From the NCBI RefSeq assembly GCF_035658495.1, contig NZ_CP141944.1, positions 2,940,001 to 3,004,000 of the forward strand: a stretch of DNA of 64,000 nt. The letters are read 5' to 3'. Both the position numbers and the translations under genes were made by a program. The notes under the pieces were generated by a model, which was not told where the DNA came from, did no database searches, and saw only the letters and a list, made by a program, of their open reading frames with translations. Below, one piece after another: positions 26,893 through 35,673 of this stretch (position 1 is its first letter; each line of letters begins with the position of its first letter). The stretch comes from Novosphingobium sp. RL4. Its GTDB lineage: Bacteria > Pseudomonadota > Alphaproteobacteria > Sphingomonadales > Sphingomonadaceae.

Positions 26893-27654
26893 ATGGCCGA
26901 ATCCTCGCGAATCTACACAGCCGCCCTCGTCGTCATCGGTGACGAGATTCTTTCGGGTCGCACGCACGACAAGAACATCGCGCAAGTCGCAACCTGGCTT
27001 CAGGTGCAAGGTATCCGCCTGAAGGAAGTGCGCGTCGTCGCGGACGACACTGCCGCGATCGTCGAAGCGGTGAACGTCCTTCGCGCCCGCAACGATTACC
27101 TTTTCACAACCGGCGGAATCGGTCCCACGCACGACGATATCACGGTGGACGCGATCGCCGAGGCCCTGGGTGTACCGGCAAGCGTACACCCCGAAGCGCG
27201 CGCAATCCTGGAAGGCTACTACGAGACTCGCGGCGGACTGACCGAGGCACGGCTGCGCATGGCACGCACGCCGGAAGGCGCCAGCCTGATCCCTAACCGC
27301 TACACCGGCGCCCCGGGCATCCGTTACGAAAACGTCTTCATCATGGCAGGCGTCCCGAGCATAACGGCCGGAATGCTTGACGCCCTGTCCGGGCAGCTCG
27401 AAGGCGGAGCGCCGCTGCTGTCCGAGACCATCGGCTGCTGGGTGGGCGAAAGCGAAGTCGCCGAATTGCTCCGGCAGACCGAGAAGACACATGAGAGCTG
27501 CCAGATCGGCTCCTACCCTTTCTGGGCGGAAGGCAAGACCGGCGCCAACTTCGTGATCCGCTCCGTCAGCGCCGACGATCTCGCCGCCTGTTCACGCGCG
27601 CTGGTCGAGGGCCTCGAAGCGATGGGCCGAGCCGCGGTGCCAGGTGGCATTTGA
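26893..27654 (+). CDS. CinA-like molybdopterin-binding domain protein
   Basis: A 253-aa protein of the CinA N-terminal/MoaB-Mog fold: ALVVIGDEILSGRTHDKN near residue 11, the molybdopterin-type site TTGGIGPTHDDIT (about 75), and IMAGVPSIT (about 155). The C-terminal nicotinamide-nucleotide amidase (PncC) domain of full-length CinA is absent, so this is the stand-alone 250-aa form common in alphaproteobacteria, annotated as competence/damage-inducible protein A domain. Its stop overlaps the next gene by 11 bp, suggesting co-transcription. Confidence 0.92.
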   Translation: MAESSRIYTAALVVIGDEILSGRTHDKNIAQVATWLQVQGIRLKEVRVVADDTAAIVEAVNVLRARNDYLFTTGGIGPTHDDITVDAIAEALGVPASVHPEARAILEGYYETRGGLTEARLRMARTPEGASLIPNRYTGAPGIRYENVFIMAGVPSITAGMLDALSGQLEGGAPLLSETIGCWVGESEVAELLRQTEKTHESCQIGSYPFWAEGKTGANFVIRSVSADDLAACSRALVEGLEAMGRAAVPGGI

Positions 27655-28198
27655 GCTTGCCGCCGCGTTTGCGCTGATGGCCACTCCTGCCCCTTCCCTG
27701 ACTGCCGCGCCCACACTGGACGCATTCGAGGCTGTGCTGAGCCGCCATGACAGCGCCACGCTGGCGCTGGAGGAATGGTGTGCCGCACGAGGATTGGGCG
27801 ATCCTGCGAGGATCACGGCGCACCTCGTCCAGGGAGCGGATCAGCCGGCACCGGACGACATTCGCACGGTGTTGGCGATCGGACATGGCGACACCGTCAG
27901 CCTGCGCAATGTTCGGTTGAACTGCGGCGCCAAGGTCCTGTCAGTGGCATGGAACTGGTATGTCCCGGAGCGCCTGACGCCGGCCATGAACGCGGCGCTG
28001 GGGTCCACCGATATCCCCTTCGGCAAGGCGGTGGCCGCCCTTCAATTCCGCCGCAAGCCGCTCTCGACAGTAGCCGGTACGGCCGCGAACTGCCCGCCCG
28101 AGACCATTTCCACCCATCAGGCGATGCTGCTGCTGCCCGATGGACGGCCGCTGGCCTATCTGGTCGAGTGCTATACGGCGGCCAACCTGGAGCCCTGA
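27644..28198 (+). CDS. Exported protein resembling chorismate pyruvate-lyase fold
   Basis: A 184-aa protein overlapping the CinA-like gene. From the GTG at 27644 it reads MAFELAAAFALMATPAP and has a signal-like N-terminus; an ATG at 27677 is an alternative. The later part VRLNCGAKVLSVAWNWYVP, LTPAMNAALGSTDIPFGKAV and LQFRRK has the order of conserved positions seen in UbiC/UTRA-type folds (arginine-rich strand, PFG turn, RK). Three cysteines occur in the mature part. I do not recognise a precise family; the UbiC similarity is a pattern judgment, and an exported chorismate lyase would be unusual. Confidence 0.65.
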   Translation: MAFELAAAFALMATPAPSLTAAPTLDAFEAVLSRHDSATLALEEWCAARGLGDPARITAHLVQGADQPAPDDIRTVLAIGHGDTVSLRNVRLNCGAKVLSVAWNWYVPERLTPAMNAALGSTDIPFGKAVAALQFRRKPLSTVAGTAANCPPETISTHQAMLLLPDGRPLAYLVECYTAANLEP

Positions 28199-28268
28199 CG
28201 CCGCCCGTGACCCGCCTGCCCTGGCAAAGCGGGTATTCGGGACGGCGTTCCTGAACGCCTGACCCGGA

Positions 28269-29117
28269 TCAGGCGGCCACGGTCTCAGTGCCGGCGATCG
28301 ATGTACGGTGCATCATGCGGCCGGTCGATTTGTCATAGGGAATGGCCCGGTGCATCGCCCCGGTATTGTCCCAGATCACGAAATCGCCCTTGGTCCACTT
28401 GTGGCGCAGGGAAAACGCCGGCTGCGCCGCCCATTCCTGCAGGCGGATCAGCATCGCCCGGCCCGCCGGAACCTCCATGCCGACGATATGATCGGCAGTA
28501 GTCCCTATCACCATCGACTTTCGGCCGGAACCGTGTGTCCAGACCAGCGGATGCTCCTTGACGAGCCCGATGCCGAGCACGCGCTCACGATGCTTTTCCG
28601 GAATGGCATCGGCGATCGGCGACAGACTGGCGCGCACGGAGTGCACGGCCTTGAGCCCTTCGAGCGCCTGCTTCTCTTCCTCGGGCAGGCCCTCGTATGC
28701 GGCATAAGTGCTGGCGAACTCGGTTTCCCCGCCGATGGCGGGCGCGATGCGGCACGACAGCAGCGTGGCGAAAGGCGGCGGCATGTCCACGGTGATCCCG
28801 TCCATGTGCCAGAAGAACGTCCCCAGCACATATTCCGGCTGAGGATTGATCTTCTCATCCAGCGTGACCTGATAGACGTTTTCGTCGTTCTGCTGGACGT
28901 TGTTGCGCGCGGTCAACTTCACGGTCCCGCCCATCGCGTCGGTAATGGCAAGTTGCTCGACATCGGTGAGGTTCAGTTCGGGGAAGACCACGACGGTACG
29001 CTCTTCCACTTTGGCCCGGATCGCCTCAGCCGCTTCCGGCGTGAAGATGTCCGCTCGGTCGTCCCATACGACACGCGAACCGATGTGTTCCTTGATGTCC
29101 TCGAATCGGATGGCCAT
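28269..29117 (-). CDS. TauD/TfdA-family Fe(II)/2-oxoglutarate dioxygenase
   Basis: A 282-aa oxygenase. Iron ligands are visible as [10 protein letters not shown] (HxD, about residue 101) and the distal NTGAMHRA (about 252), with an arginine in the following TGRMMHRTS for 2-oxoglutarate. Family members hydroxylate sulfonates, aryloxyalkanoates, carnitine precursors or other small acids; the substrate cannot be read from this sequence. Single gene with its own upstream palindrome (TGAACAGTTGTTCA), so it is probably controlled by a TetR-type repressor encoded elsewhere. It occupies the place where rplJ-rplL often follow rplA. Confidence 0.9.
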   Translation of the reverse strand: MAIRFEDIKEHIGSRVVWDDRADIFTPEAAEAIRAKVEERTVVVFPELNLTDVEQLAITDAMGGTVKLTARNNVQQNDENVYQVTLDEKINPQPEYVLGTFFWHMDGITVDMPPPFATLLSCRIAPAIGGETEFASTYAAYEGLPEEEKQALEGLKAVHSVRASLSPIADAIPEKHRERVLGIGLVKEHPLVWTHGSGRKSMVIGTTADHIVGMEVPAGRAMLIRLQEWAAQPAFSLRHKWTKGDFVIWDNTGAMHRAIPYDKSTGRMMHRTSIAGTETVAA

Positions 29118-29144
29118 GGCGGCACGCTCTCCAGTTTATCGTTT

Positions 29145-29158
29145 TGAACAGTTGTTCA
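29145..29158. promoter_or_regulatory. TetR-type operator candidate
   Basis: TGAACA-GT-TGTTCA, a perfect 6-bp inverted repeat with 2-bp centre, 28 bp upstream of the dioxygenase start. TGAACA/TGTTCA half-sites are characteristic of several TetR-family repressors. Confidence 0.5.
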
Positions 29159-29228
29159 GCACGAAATACACCGCTCGGCGGAACGGTGCAAGAAGGAGCG
29201 CCCTGCCGAAGGATCGCCGCAACGAAAA

Positions 29229-29256
29229 AAGGGCCGGAGGTTTCCCTCCGGCCCTT
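29229..29256 (-). terminator. Terminator of the rplK-rplA operon
   Basis: 12-bp perfect stem AAGGGCCGGAGG/CCTCCGGCCCTT with TTTC loop; on the minus strand the transcript continues into U-rich sequence. It lies 38 bp after the rplA stop. Confidence 0.9.
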
Positions 29257-29294
29257 CTATCCGTTTCGCATGATCCCGAAGGATCAGGTGCCTA

Positions 29295-29996
29295 TCAGGC
29301 GCCAGCGATTTCGGTCGTGTCGATCTTCAGGCCGGGGCCCATCGACGACGAAAGCGAAATCTTGCGAACGTACTTGCCCTTGGAGCCCGAGGGCTTGGCC
29401 TTGACGATCGCATCGACGAACGCGCTGAAGTTGGTCAGCAGGTCGGCGTCCGAGAACGACATCTTGCCGATGCCGGCGTGGATGATGCCCTGCTTTTCGA
29501 CGCGGAACTCGATCTGGCCGCCCTTGGCGTCCTTCACGGCCTGCGTGACGTTCGGGGTCACGGTGCCGAGCTTCGGGTTCGGCATCAGGCCCTTCGGACC
29601 CAGCAGCTTACCGAGACGACCGACGACGCCCATCATGTCCGGGGTGGCAATGACGCGGTCGTAGTCGAGGTTGCCGGCCTGCATGTCGTCCATGAGGTCT
29701 TCCGCACCAACCTTGTCGGCGCCGGCGGCGAGAGCTTCCGCAGCCTTGTCGCCCTTGGCGAACACGGCGACGCGAACGGTCTTGCCGGTGCCGGCCGGAA
29801 GCGAAACCATGCCGCGAACCATCTGGTCAGCGTGACGCGGGTCAACACCCAGGTTCATCGCGACTTCGACGGTTTCGTCGAACTTGGTCGTCTTCAGGTC
29901 GCGCAGGGTCTGCAGCGCTTCAGCGACAGGGTAGTGCTTGAGGTTTTCGCCGAGCTTCTCGGTCAGCGACTTCTGCTTCTTGGTCACCTTGGCCAT
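29295..29996 (-). CDS. rplA: 50S ribosomal protein L1
   Basis: A 233-aa protein forming the L1 stalk that guides deacylated tRNA out of the E site, and the autogenous repressor of its own operon. It starts [16 protein letters not shown] and carries the L1 signature around [20 protein letters not shown] (about 120) and [12 protein letters not shown]. Follows rplK after a 4-bp gap on the same strand. Confidence 0.98.
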   Translation of the reverse strand: MAKVTKKQKSLTEKLGENLKHYPVAEALQTLRDLKTTKFDETVEVAMNLGVDPRHADQMVRGMVSLPAGTGKTVRVAVFAKGDKAAEALAAGADKVGAEDLMDDMQAGNLDYDRVIATPDMMGVVGRLGKLLGPKGLMPNPKLGTVTPNVTQAVKDAKGGQIEFRVEKQGIIHAGIGKMSFSDADLLTNFSAFVDAIVKAKPSGSKGKYVRKISLSSSMGPGLKIDTTEIAGA

Positions 29997-30000
29997 GGAA

Positions 30001-30432
30001 TCAGCCCTCCACCACTTGCAGGCCCATCGCGCGGGCCGAACCTTCGATGATCTTGGTGGCGGCTTCAATGTCGTTGGCATTGAGGTCGGCCATCTTGACC
30101 TGGGCGATCTCGGCAAGCTGCGAGCGCTTGACGGTACCGGCGCTGATCTTGCCCGGCTCCTTCGAGCCCGACTTCAGGTTCACGGCCTTCTTGATGAGGA
30201 AGGTCGCCGGGGGGGTCTTGGTGACGAACGTGAAGCTGCGATCCGCATACACCGTGATGATGGTGGGGATCGGCATGCCCTTTTCGAGCTCCTGCGTGGC
30301 AGCATTGAACGCCTTGCAGAATTCCATGATGTTCACGCCGCGCTGACCCAGCGCAGGGCCGATCGGCGGGGACGGCGTGGCGCTGCCAGCCTTGACCTGC
30401 AGCTTGATGTAACCTTCGATCTTCTTGGCCAT
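30001..30432 (-). CDS. rplK: 50S ribosomal protein L11
   Basis: A 143-aa protein of the GTPase-associated centre. [40 protein letters not shown] and [12 protein letters not shown] are the family blocks. GGAGTGGCCAA precedes the ATG. It starts the rplK-rplA transcript; the opposite-strand acetyltransferase gene lies 204 bp upstream, so rplKA cannot be read through from nusG in the usual way. Confidence 0.98.
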   Translation of the reverse strand: MAKKIEGYIKLQVKAGSATPSPPIGPALGQRGVNIMEFCKAFNAATQELEKGMPIPTIITVYADRSFTFVTKTPPATFLIKKAVNLKSGSKEPGKISAGTVKRSQLAEIAQVKMADLNANDIEAATKIIEGSARAMGLQVVEG

Positions 30433-30636
30433 TTGGCCACTCCTTTCACACTTTCACACCTGCACGGCAGATGCTCATGTTTAGCGGTCTTACGGACGCT
30501 GGAGCATCCTCCCGCAGGGAATCGCACCGGCACGAGGCCGATCCGAAGTGCGCGCCCCTAAACGATATCGGGATAAAAGGAAAGGGCAGGATTTCCGGCT
30601 TTCTCTCGCCCGGTGCAACCGCCATAGAAAGCCAGC

Positions 30637-31380
30637 ATGCACGAGAAACAGGACGCCGGCCGAGACCGTGACCACGGGCACGAACTCGACAACCTCATCT
30701 GGAACGCCCTCGAGGGCGAGCAAGCCGGCTTTGCGATCGGAACCGCGAACGCACGGCGCTTCCGCCCCGAAATCGGCCCGCTTGCGGCGGTACGCGATTT
30801 CTCCCCGGAATGCCTGGCCGAATTCGCCGACCTTGTGCGCACTACAGGCCCGTTAGCCCTCGCCCGCAGCCGGGTCGCCGAGGACACGATCATCCCGGAC
30901 CTCGAGATCGTGCGCGGCGCGCAAGGCGTGCAAATGGTCTTCGCCGGTGACGAGGCTGCACTGGAAGCGGTGGAGCACGCCGTCGCCGATCCCCGCATCG
31001 TGCCTCTCGGCGAAAGCGACTATCCGGAAATGCTTGCCCTGGCATCCCTGACCGAGCCCGGCCCCTTCGCGGCACGTACCGGTGACCTGGGACGGTTCTG
31101 GGGCTTGCGTGAGGACGGGCGACTGCTCGCGATGGCAGGCCAGCGAATGCGCACCCGCCATCATATTGAAGTCAGCGCCGTCTGCACTCATCCGGATGGA
31201 CGCCGACGAGGCCTCGCCGCCCTGCTCTCCCGGCGCGTGGTGGCGGCGATCCGGGCGGAAGGGCGCCGACCGGTGCTTCACAGCTACACCGACAACGCGA
31301 CTGCACGCGCGCTCTATCGCCGGCTTGGCTTTACCGAGCGCAGCCTTGTACGCTTCACGCAATACGCCCCGCAGGCCTGA
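30637..31380 (+). CDS. GNAT-family N-acetyltransferase
   Basis: A 247-aa protein with a C-terminal GNAT fold. The acetyl-CoA loop is [17 protein letters not shown] (about 187-203, Q/RxxGxG/A type) and the later [19 protein letters not shown] is the motif B of FR47-like acetyltransferases. The N-terminal 110 residues are less conserved and may be a degenerate second GNAT lobe. Substrate unknown. It is inserted in opposite orientation between nusG and rplK, which are adjacent in most bacteria. Confidence 0.87.
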   Translation: MHEKQDAGRDRDHGHELDNLIWNALEGEQAGFAIGTANARRFRPEIGPLAAVRDFSPECLAEFADLVRTTGPLALARSRVAEDTIIPDLEIVRGAQGVQMVFAGDEAALEAVEHAVADPRIVPLGESDYPEMLALASLTEPGPFAARTGDLGRFWGLREDGRLLAMAGQRMRTRHHIEVSAVCTHPDGRRRGLAALLSRRVVAAIRAEGRRPVLHSYTDNATARALYRRLGFTERSLVRFTQYAPQA

Positions 31381-31407
31381 CGGCGAGCGGGGCGCTTTGA
31401 GCGAGGT

Positions 31408-31426
31408 GCCGGGCCGAAAGCCCGGC
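31408..31426. terminator. Hairpin between convergent acetyltransferase and nusG genes
   Basis: GCCGGGC-CGAAA-GCCCGGC, a 7-bp stem. Neither strand has a clear T-tract, so termination is only likely. Confidence 0.4.
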
Positions 31427-31431
31427 CCCGA

Positions 31432-31968
31432 TTACTTGCTGAGTTCGACGTGCTCGAAATCGAGCTCGACCGGCGTGGCGCGGCCGAAGATCGAGACTGC
31501 AACCTTGACCTTGTTCTTGTCGAAGTCGAGTTCCTCGACCAGGCCGTTGAAGCTGGCGAAGGGACCGTCAAGAACCTTCACCGAATCACCGATCTCATAG
31601 TCGATGTTGATCTGCTTGCGCGGCGCGGCGGCAGCGGCTTCGGCGGCGCCGAAGTAACGCGCGGCCTCGGTTTCGCTGATCGCCTGCGGCTTGCCGCTCG
31701 ACCCCAGGAAGCCGGTGACTTTCGGGGTGTTCTTGACGAGGTGGTATACGTCGTCATTCAGCGCGAGCTTGGCGAGCACGTAACCGGGCATGGTCTTGCG
31801 TTCGACCTGGACCTTCTTGCCGCGCTTGACCTCGGTGATGGTCTCGTGCGGGACCTGAACGTCCTCGACGAGCTGCGAAAGACCCATCCGCTCGGCTTCC
31901 GAGAGGATGGATTCCTTCACCTTGTTCTCAAATCCGGAGTAGGCGTGGATGATGTACCAGCGGGCCAT
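31432..31968 (-). CDS. nusG: Transcription termination/antitermination factor NusG
   Basis: A 178-aa RNA-polymerase elongation factor. The NGN domain starts [17 protein letters not shown] and the C-terminal KOW domain is [19 protein letters not shown] (about 125). Binds RNA polymerase, Rho and S10. Second gene after secE on the minus strand with a 30-bp gap. Confidence 0.98.
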   Translation of the reverse strand: MARWYIIHAYSGFENKVKESILSEAERMGLSQLVEDVQVPHETITEVKRGKKVQVERKTMPGYVLAKLALNDDVYHLVKNTPKVTGFLGSSGKPQAISETEAARYFGAAEAAAAAPRKQINIDYEIGDSVKVLDGPFASFNGLVEELDFDKNKVKVAVSIFGRATPVELDFEHVELSK

Positions 31969-31998
31969 GGTTCTCTCTTCGTTGTCTGGTTCAGGCGA

Positions 31999-32193
31999 TC
32001 ACAGCAGCGACAGGATCGAGGTGACGATCCAGCCGAACAGCGCATCGATGCCAAGGAAGAACACCGCAAGCAGGACAGTCATCAGCCCGACGAAGATCCC
32101 CGTCGTCACCGTCTCCTGGCGCGAGGGCCAGTAGATCTTGGAGGCTTCGTTACGCACCTGCCGGATGAATTCGCCGGGACTGGTCTTGGCCAT
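31999..32193 (-). CDS. secE: Preprotein translocase subunit SecE
   Basis: A 64-aa subunit of the SecYEG channel in the short single-span form. MAKTSPGEFIRQVRNEASK leads to the conserved amphipathic KIYWPSRQET, then one transmembrane helix (about 30-58, FVGLMTVLLAVFFLGIDALF). The start at 32193 is chosen because the sequence before it has no SecE features. Confidence 0.96.
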   Translation of the reverse strand: MAKTSPGEFIRQVRNEASKIYWPSRQETVTTGIFVGLMTVLLAVFFLGIDALFGWIVTSILSLL

Positions 32194-32379
32194 TTCAGTC
32201 GTTCTCGCGTCTTGCCTGCTGCCTGAGCAGAAATGTGTCTCGTTTCTTCCGGATAGGGGCCATCGCCGCCCCGGCCGAGGCCGGGAGGGGCAATTCGTGA
32301 TCCGCATATCGGAAGGAACCGCGGACTTAGCCCCGCTCCCTGCATTTTGCAAGGGTCGCCCTTCCCATCGCCGGACGAT

Positions 32380-33909
32380 CTAGTTGGCGATATCCGCCGG
32401 ATCGGCCAGGCGCGCCAGGAACGAGTTGGGGCTGGAGTAGAGGATACGCGCGCCGTCCGGCAGCGCCACGGGCTTTATCCTGCCGATATACCAGAGGTAC
32501 TCGGCATGACGGGCCGGCGCGAACTTGCGCAGGTCGATATGCTGGCGCGGCGAATAGAGGATGCGCTGGCTCGGATCGGCAAACCGATAGGAAAGATCGC
32601 GCATAGACAGCATGTGCACGTCGGGGAGCGCGAAATTCGAATTCTCCATCGCGCTGCGGCGGACCACGGCATAGGAGCCGAAGTGCTCGAACGGACCGAA
32701 ACGCCACTGGACGCGCGGAATGGCGACGGCCGTAGCGACTCGCGCGCCCTCCGGCACCTGGTCCAGCGCCGCGATCAGTTGCCGCGCGGTCTGCGCATCC
32801 TGATACCACACGACCGTCGTAACAGCGGTGCGCGAGATGAACAGCGAAGCCGCAGCCACGATCGCCCAGCGTGGCAGGCTCCAGTCGATCGCCAGGCAGG
32901 CGACGAGAAGCGCGGTCGTGCTGAGACGATAGTCGGCATAATCGCCGCCGAAGATCTGGCGCGGCACCGCCAGCGTCAGTACCAGCAGGATGACCGCTGC
33001 CCAGCCCAACCTGCCGTCGAAATGGCGACGGAAGATGGCGACTGCAAGCAAGGCGGCAACCGCGCTGACACTGGCGATGTCGAACCAATAGTCATAGCTG
33101 CGCATCGCCTTGTACAGGATGCCGAACTTGTAATCGAGGACGTAGCGCCCGTAGGAAACCTTGGAATTCGCGCCTACGCCGAGCAGCATCGGGAACAGCG
33201 GGAAGATCAGCGGCCAGGGCTTGATGAAGGGCCGCCAGTCCAGCCAGTTACGGCGGCGGCTCCATTCATAGCCGAACATCAGCACGCCCATCACGCCCCA
33301 GCCGGAAACGTGGCAGAGCCAGACGACGAAGCCGATCGGCACCATCACGGCCCAGCGCCAGGGCCGGTCTTCAAGCCTGATCCAGAGCGCGAATGCCAGC
33401 AGCCCCAAGGCCACCGACAGCGAATAGTTGAGGAAGCCCATCAGCAGCGAGGGCGACCAGATCATCGCGAAGGCGAGAATCGGGCCGACATCGACCCGGC
33501 GGCCCAGCGAGCGGCAGACCGCGATGATCGACAGGCCCGAAAGGAACGGAATCATCACCACGATGATTCGCCCGGCCTGCTCAAGACCGAAGAGCGGCGC
33601 CATCGGCACCATCAGCAGTTCGACGCCGAGGTTCCCCGTCCACTCCCAGTTGAACACGAAATAGCGTGTCAGGTAGGGGTCCTGGCCGTGGTCCAGCGCA
33701 ACCTTGTATCCCGCAAGGTGCGAGGGATAGTCCGTCATCTGCGGAGCCCAGGCAACCAGCGCCGGCAAGGCCGCGATCGCGGCCAGCAGCACGCCCAGCA
33801 ACAGCGCCCGGTCCCCTCCGAGCAATTCGGCGAGGCGTTGCCATCGGGCTCGCCATGAGGCCCGTGTGAGACCGATCTGTTCCGTCTGCGGTCGCGCGGT
33901 TCCGTGCAT
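32380..33909 (-). CDS. Polytopic membrane protein, GT-C-like
   Basis: A 509-aa protein with about ten to eleven membrane segments between residues 35 and 390 (ALLLGVLLAAIAALPALVAW first) and a soluble C-terminal domain of about 120 residues. A periplasmic loop after TM1 begins QMTDYPSHLAGY, where GT-C glycosyltransferases have their acidic catalytic motif. No family name comes to mind with confidence; a lipid-linked sugar transferase is possible but unproven. Upstream is tRNA-Trp; downstream is secE. Single-gene unit. Confidence 0.78.
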   Translation of the reverse strand: MHGTARPQTEQIGLTRASWRARWQRLAELLGGDRALLLGVLLAAIAALPALVAWAPQMTDYPSHLAGYKVALDHGQDPYLTRYFVFNWEWTGNLGVELLMVPMAPLFGLEQAGRIIVVMIPFLSGLSIIAVCRSLGRRVDVGPILAFAMIWSPSLLMGFLNYSLSVALGLLAFALWIRLEDRPWRWAVMVPIGFVVWLCHVSGWGVMGVLMFGYEWSRRRNWLDWRPFIKPWPLIFPLFPMLLGVGANSKVSYGRYVLDYKFGILYKAMRSYDYWFDIASVSAVAALLAVAIFRRHFDGRLGWAAVILLVLTLAVPRQIFGGDYADYRLSTTALLVACLAIDWSLPRWAIVAAASLFISRTAVTTVVWYQDAQTARQLIAALDQVPEGARVATAVAIPRVQWRFGPFEHFGSYAVVRRSAMENSNFALPDVHMLSMRDLSYRFADPSQRILYSPRQHIDLRKFAPARHAEYLWYIGRIKPVALPDGARILYSSPNSFLARLADPADIAN

Positions 33910-34105
33910 CTACGCTGATTCTTTCCCGAGCAAGTTGCCGAACGAATCTGGGCCGCACTGTCGACCGAAGCCGCGCAAATGCCCGATTCGCCAAACGCGG
34001 CCCTCCTAGTCACAGCACCGCGTTTGACAAGGGCGACACGGTATCGTGCTTCCCCGTTCATCGCAAATGCCGGAATGAGCCGCGCAAAAACCCTTAAAAG
34101 CAAAA

Positions 34106-34135
34106 CGCCCGCCGCGGAGTATTCCGGGGCGGGCG
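34106..34135 (-). terminator. Terminator of tRNA-Trp
   Basis: CGCCCGCCGCGGA/TCCGGGGCGGGCG (13 bp with one mismatch, loop GTAT); the minus strand then reads TTTTGCTTTTAAGGGTTTTT. Confidence 0.82.
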
Positions 34136-34159
34136 ATATCGCCGCTTTTCATAAAAAGC

Positions 34160-34235
34160 TGGCAGGAGTGCACGGACTCGAACCGTGGGCCCTCGGTTTT
34201 GGAGACCGATGCTCTACCAACTGAGCTACACTCCT
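34160..34235 (-). tRNA. tRNA-Trp (anticodon CCA)
   Basis: Minus-strand cloverleaf with acceptor AGGAGTG/CACTCCT, D-arm AGCTCAGTTGGTAGAGC, anticodon stem around loop CTCCAAA (anticodon CCA), T-arm ACGGTTCGAGTCCGT, discriminator G and encoded CCA. In most alphaproteobacteria this tRNA sits just upstream of secE; here a membrane-protein gene separates them. Confidence 0.97.
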
Positions 34236-34382
34236 GCGGGCGAGGCAGCCTCTAGAAGGAGATGGAGAGGAATACAAGAGGGTGCAGCAGCATGATGACA
34301 AGATATTCCCGCCCCTTGCAATTTGACGTGGAGAAGCCCCAACTCAAGATGGAATTCCGCAGAAACCCTTCAGGATAAACAC

Positions 34383-35207
34383 GTGCACGCCCCCCGCTCC
34401 CCCACCACGATCGAGCCGGAACTCCTGATGCTGGCCTATCGCAGCGGAATTTTTCCGATGGCGGACAGCCGCGACGATCCGGAAATCTTCTGGATCGAGC
34501 CACGCCTCCGCGCGACTCTTCCGCTCGATGGCTTTCACATGTCGCATTCACTCGCTCGCACCTTGCGGCGCGGACGCTTCACGGTCACCTGCAACGCCGC
34601 CTTTTCGCAGGTCATGGACGCCTGCGCCGCGCCGCGCCGCGTCCGCCCGGATAGCGACGACGAAGGCGGAAGCTGGATCAGCCATCGCATCCAGTCCAGC
34701 TACGAAAGCCTTCATGCACTGGGCCATGCCCATTCGATCGAAGTCTGGCTGGAACGCGAATCGAGCGAACGCGAACTGGTAGGCGGGCTCTACGGCGTCG
34801 GCTTCGACCGGGTATTCTGCGGCGAAAGCATGTTCTCGCGGGAGACCGATTCGTCGAAAGTGGCGCTATGCTGGCTGGTAGCGGCGCTGCGGCGGGCCGG
34901 TGCGACCTTGCTGGACTGCCAGTTCATGACGCCGCACCTTGCATCGCTGGGCGCTGTGGAAATGCCGCAGAAGCGCTATCTTGCGCTATTACAGCAGGCT
35001 CAATCCTCGACGGGAGCCTCGGGGGACGCGACAGGAGCCGGAGCGACGGCCGATGGCGCGGCGGTCGGCGAAGATACAGCGGCAGGCGCGGAAGCCGTGC
35101 TCGCACTGCCGGCGGCTTTTGCGGCATTGCTGGAGGATGCCTCTGCCGTGGGCAAGGCTTCTTCACCCGGGAAGGTCATAGCGCAGGCCTTGACCCAGAC
35201 ATCGTAG
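34383..35207 (+). CDS. aat: Leucyl/phenylalanyl-tRNA-protein transferase with C-terminal extension
   Basis: A 274-aa enzyme that adds leucine or phenylalanine to the N-terminus of proteins with basic N-termini, marking them for ClpS/ClpAP. Family blocks are LLMLAYRSGIFPMAD (about 14), WIEPRLRATLPLDGFH, GGLYGVGFDRVFCGESMFS (about 140-158) and DCQFMTPHLASLGA (about 180). The GTG at 34383 has AGGA at 8 nt. The catalytic domain should end near RYLALLQQ (about 205); about 70 more residues rich in Ala, Gly, Thr and Ser follow, and that tail lies antisense to the C-terminal tail of the DUF2155 gene (208-bp overlap). Confidence 0.93.
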   Translation: MHAPRSPTTIEPELLMLAYRSGIFPMADSRDDPEIFWIEPRLRATLPLDGFHMSHSLARTLRRGRFTVTCNAAFSQVMDACAAPRRVRPDSDDEGGSWISHRIQSSYESLHALGHAHSIEVWLERESSERELVGGLYGVGFDRVFCGESMFSRETDSSKVALCWLVAALRRAGATLLDCQFMTPHLASLGAVEMPQKRYLALLQQAQSSTGASGDATGAGATADGAAVGEDTAAGAEAVLALPAAFAALLEDASAVGKASSPGKVIAQALTQTS

Positions 35208-35662
35208 ACCGGATGCTCGACGACGTTGAGCGCCGGCGAATTCTTGAACAGCCAGCCCGAGAACACCTTGCGCCAGCCGAGTTTTTCGGCGGCATTGCGG
35301 CGTTCCTCGGCGAAGACCTGCACAAACGCACCCTCTTCCTGCGGCCGCTCCCAAGGGAGTGACTTCTCGCAAGTGGCCACCTTGACGACGAGGTTGCCGA
35401 TGCGGCGCGCCTCGCCCGGCTTCATCACCAGGTCCTGCGTCAGGTTGTTGCGCTTGTTGAGGACGCCGAGCGTGACCACGCGGTCCTTGTTCGGCGTGCC
35501 GATCTGCTGCCCCTTGGCGGCTTGCGCCGGTCCAGCCTGCATCCCCGCGATGGCATCGGGAACGCTGGTGTCCTGCGCCTCGGGCGCAGGTTCGCCGCTA
35601 CCGCACCCCGCGAGGAGCGGCAGCAGGACGAGAACGGGTGCGAGGGCATGAACCGGCTTCAA
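35000..35662 (-). CDS. DUF2155 lipoprotein with low-complexity tail
   Basis: A 220-aa lipoprotein. The TTG at 35662 has GAGGGG 7 nt upstream and yields MKPVHALAPVLVLLPLLAGC, a clean lipobox signal; a GTG at 35692 overlaps the NDUFA12 reading and lacks a good site. The DUF2155 domain spans about 55-150 (VVTLGVLNKRNNLTQDLVMK, CEKSLPWERPQEEGAFVQV, WLFKNSPALNVVEHPVYDVW). About 60 residues of Ala/Ser/Pro follow, antisense to the Aat tail. Immediately after NDUFA12 on the same strand, the usual alphaproteobacterial order; function unknown. Confidence 0.88.
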   Translation of the reverse strand: MKPVHALAPVLVLLPLLAGCGSGEPAPEAQDTSVPDAIAGMQAGPAQAAKGQQIGTPNKDRVVTLGVLNKRNNLTQDLVMKPGEARRIGNLVVKVATCEKSLPWERPQEEGAFVQVFAEERRNAAEKLGWRKVFSGWLFKNSPALNVVEHPVYDVWVKACAMTFPGEEALPTAEASSSNAAKAAGSASTASAPAAVSSPTAAPSAVAPAPVASPEAPVED

Positions 35663-35673
35663 GGCAGCGCCCC

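Noticed and set aside
32347..33858. 503-codon plus-strand open frame rich in His, Arg, Gln
   Set aside because: Mirror of a polytopic membrane protein whose hydrophobic helices are unmistakable.
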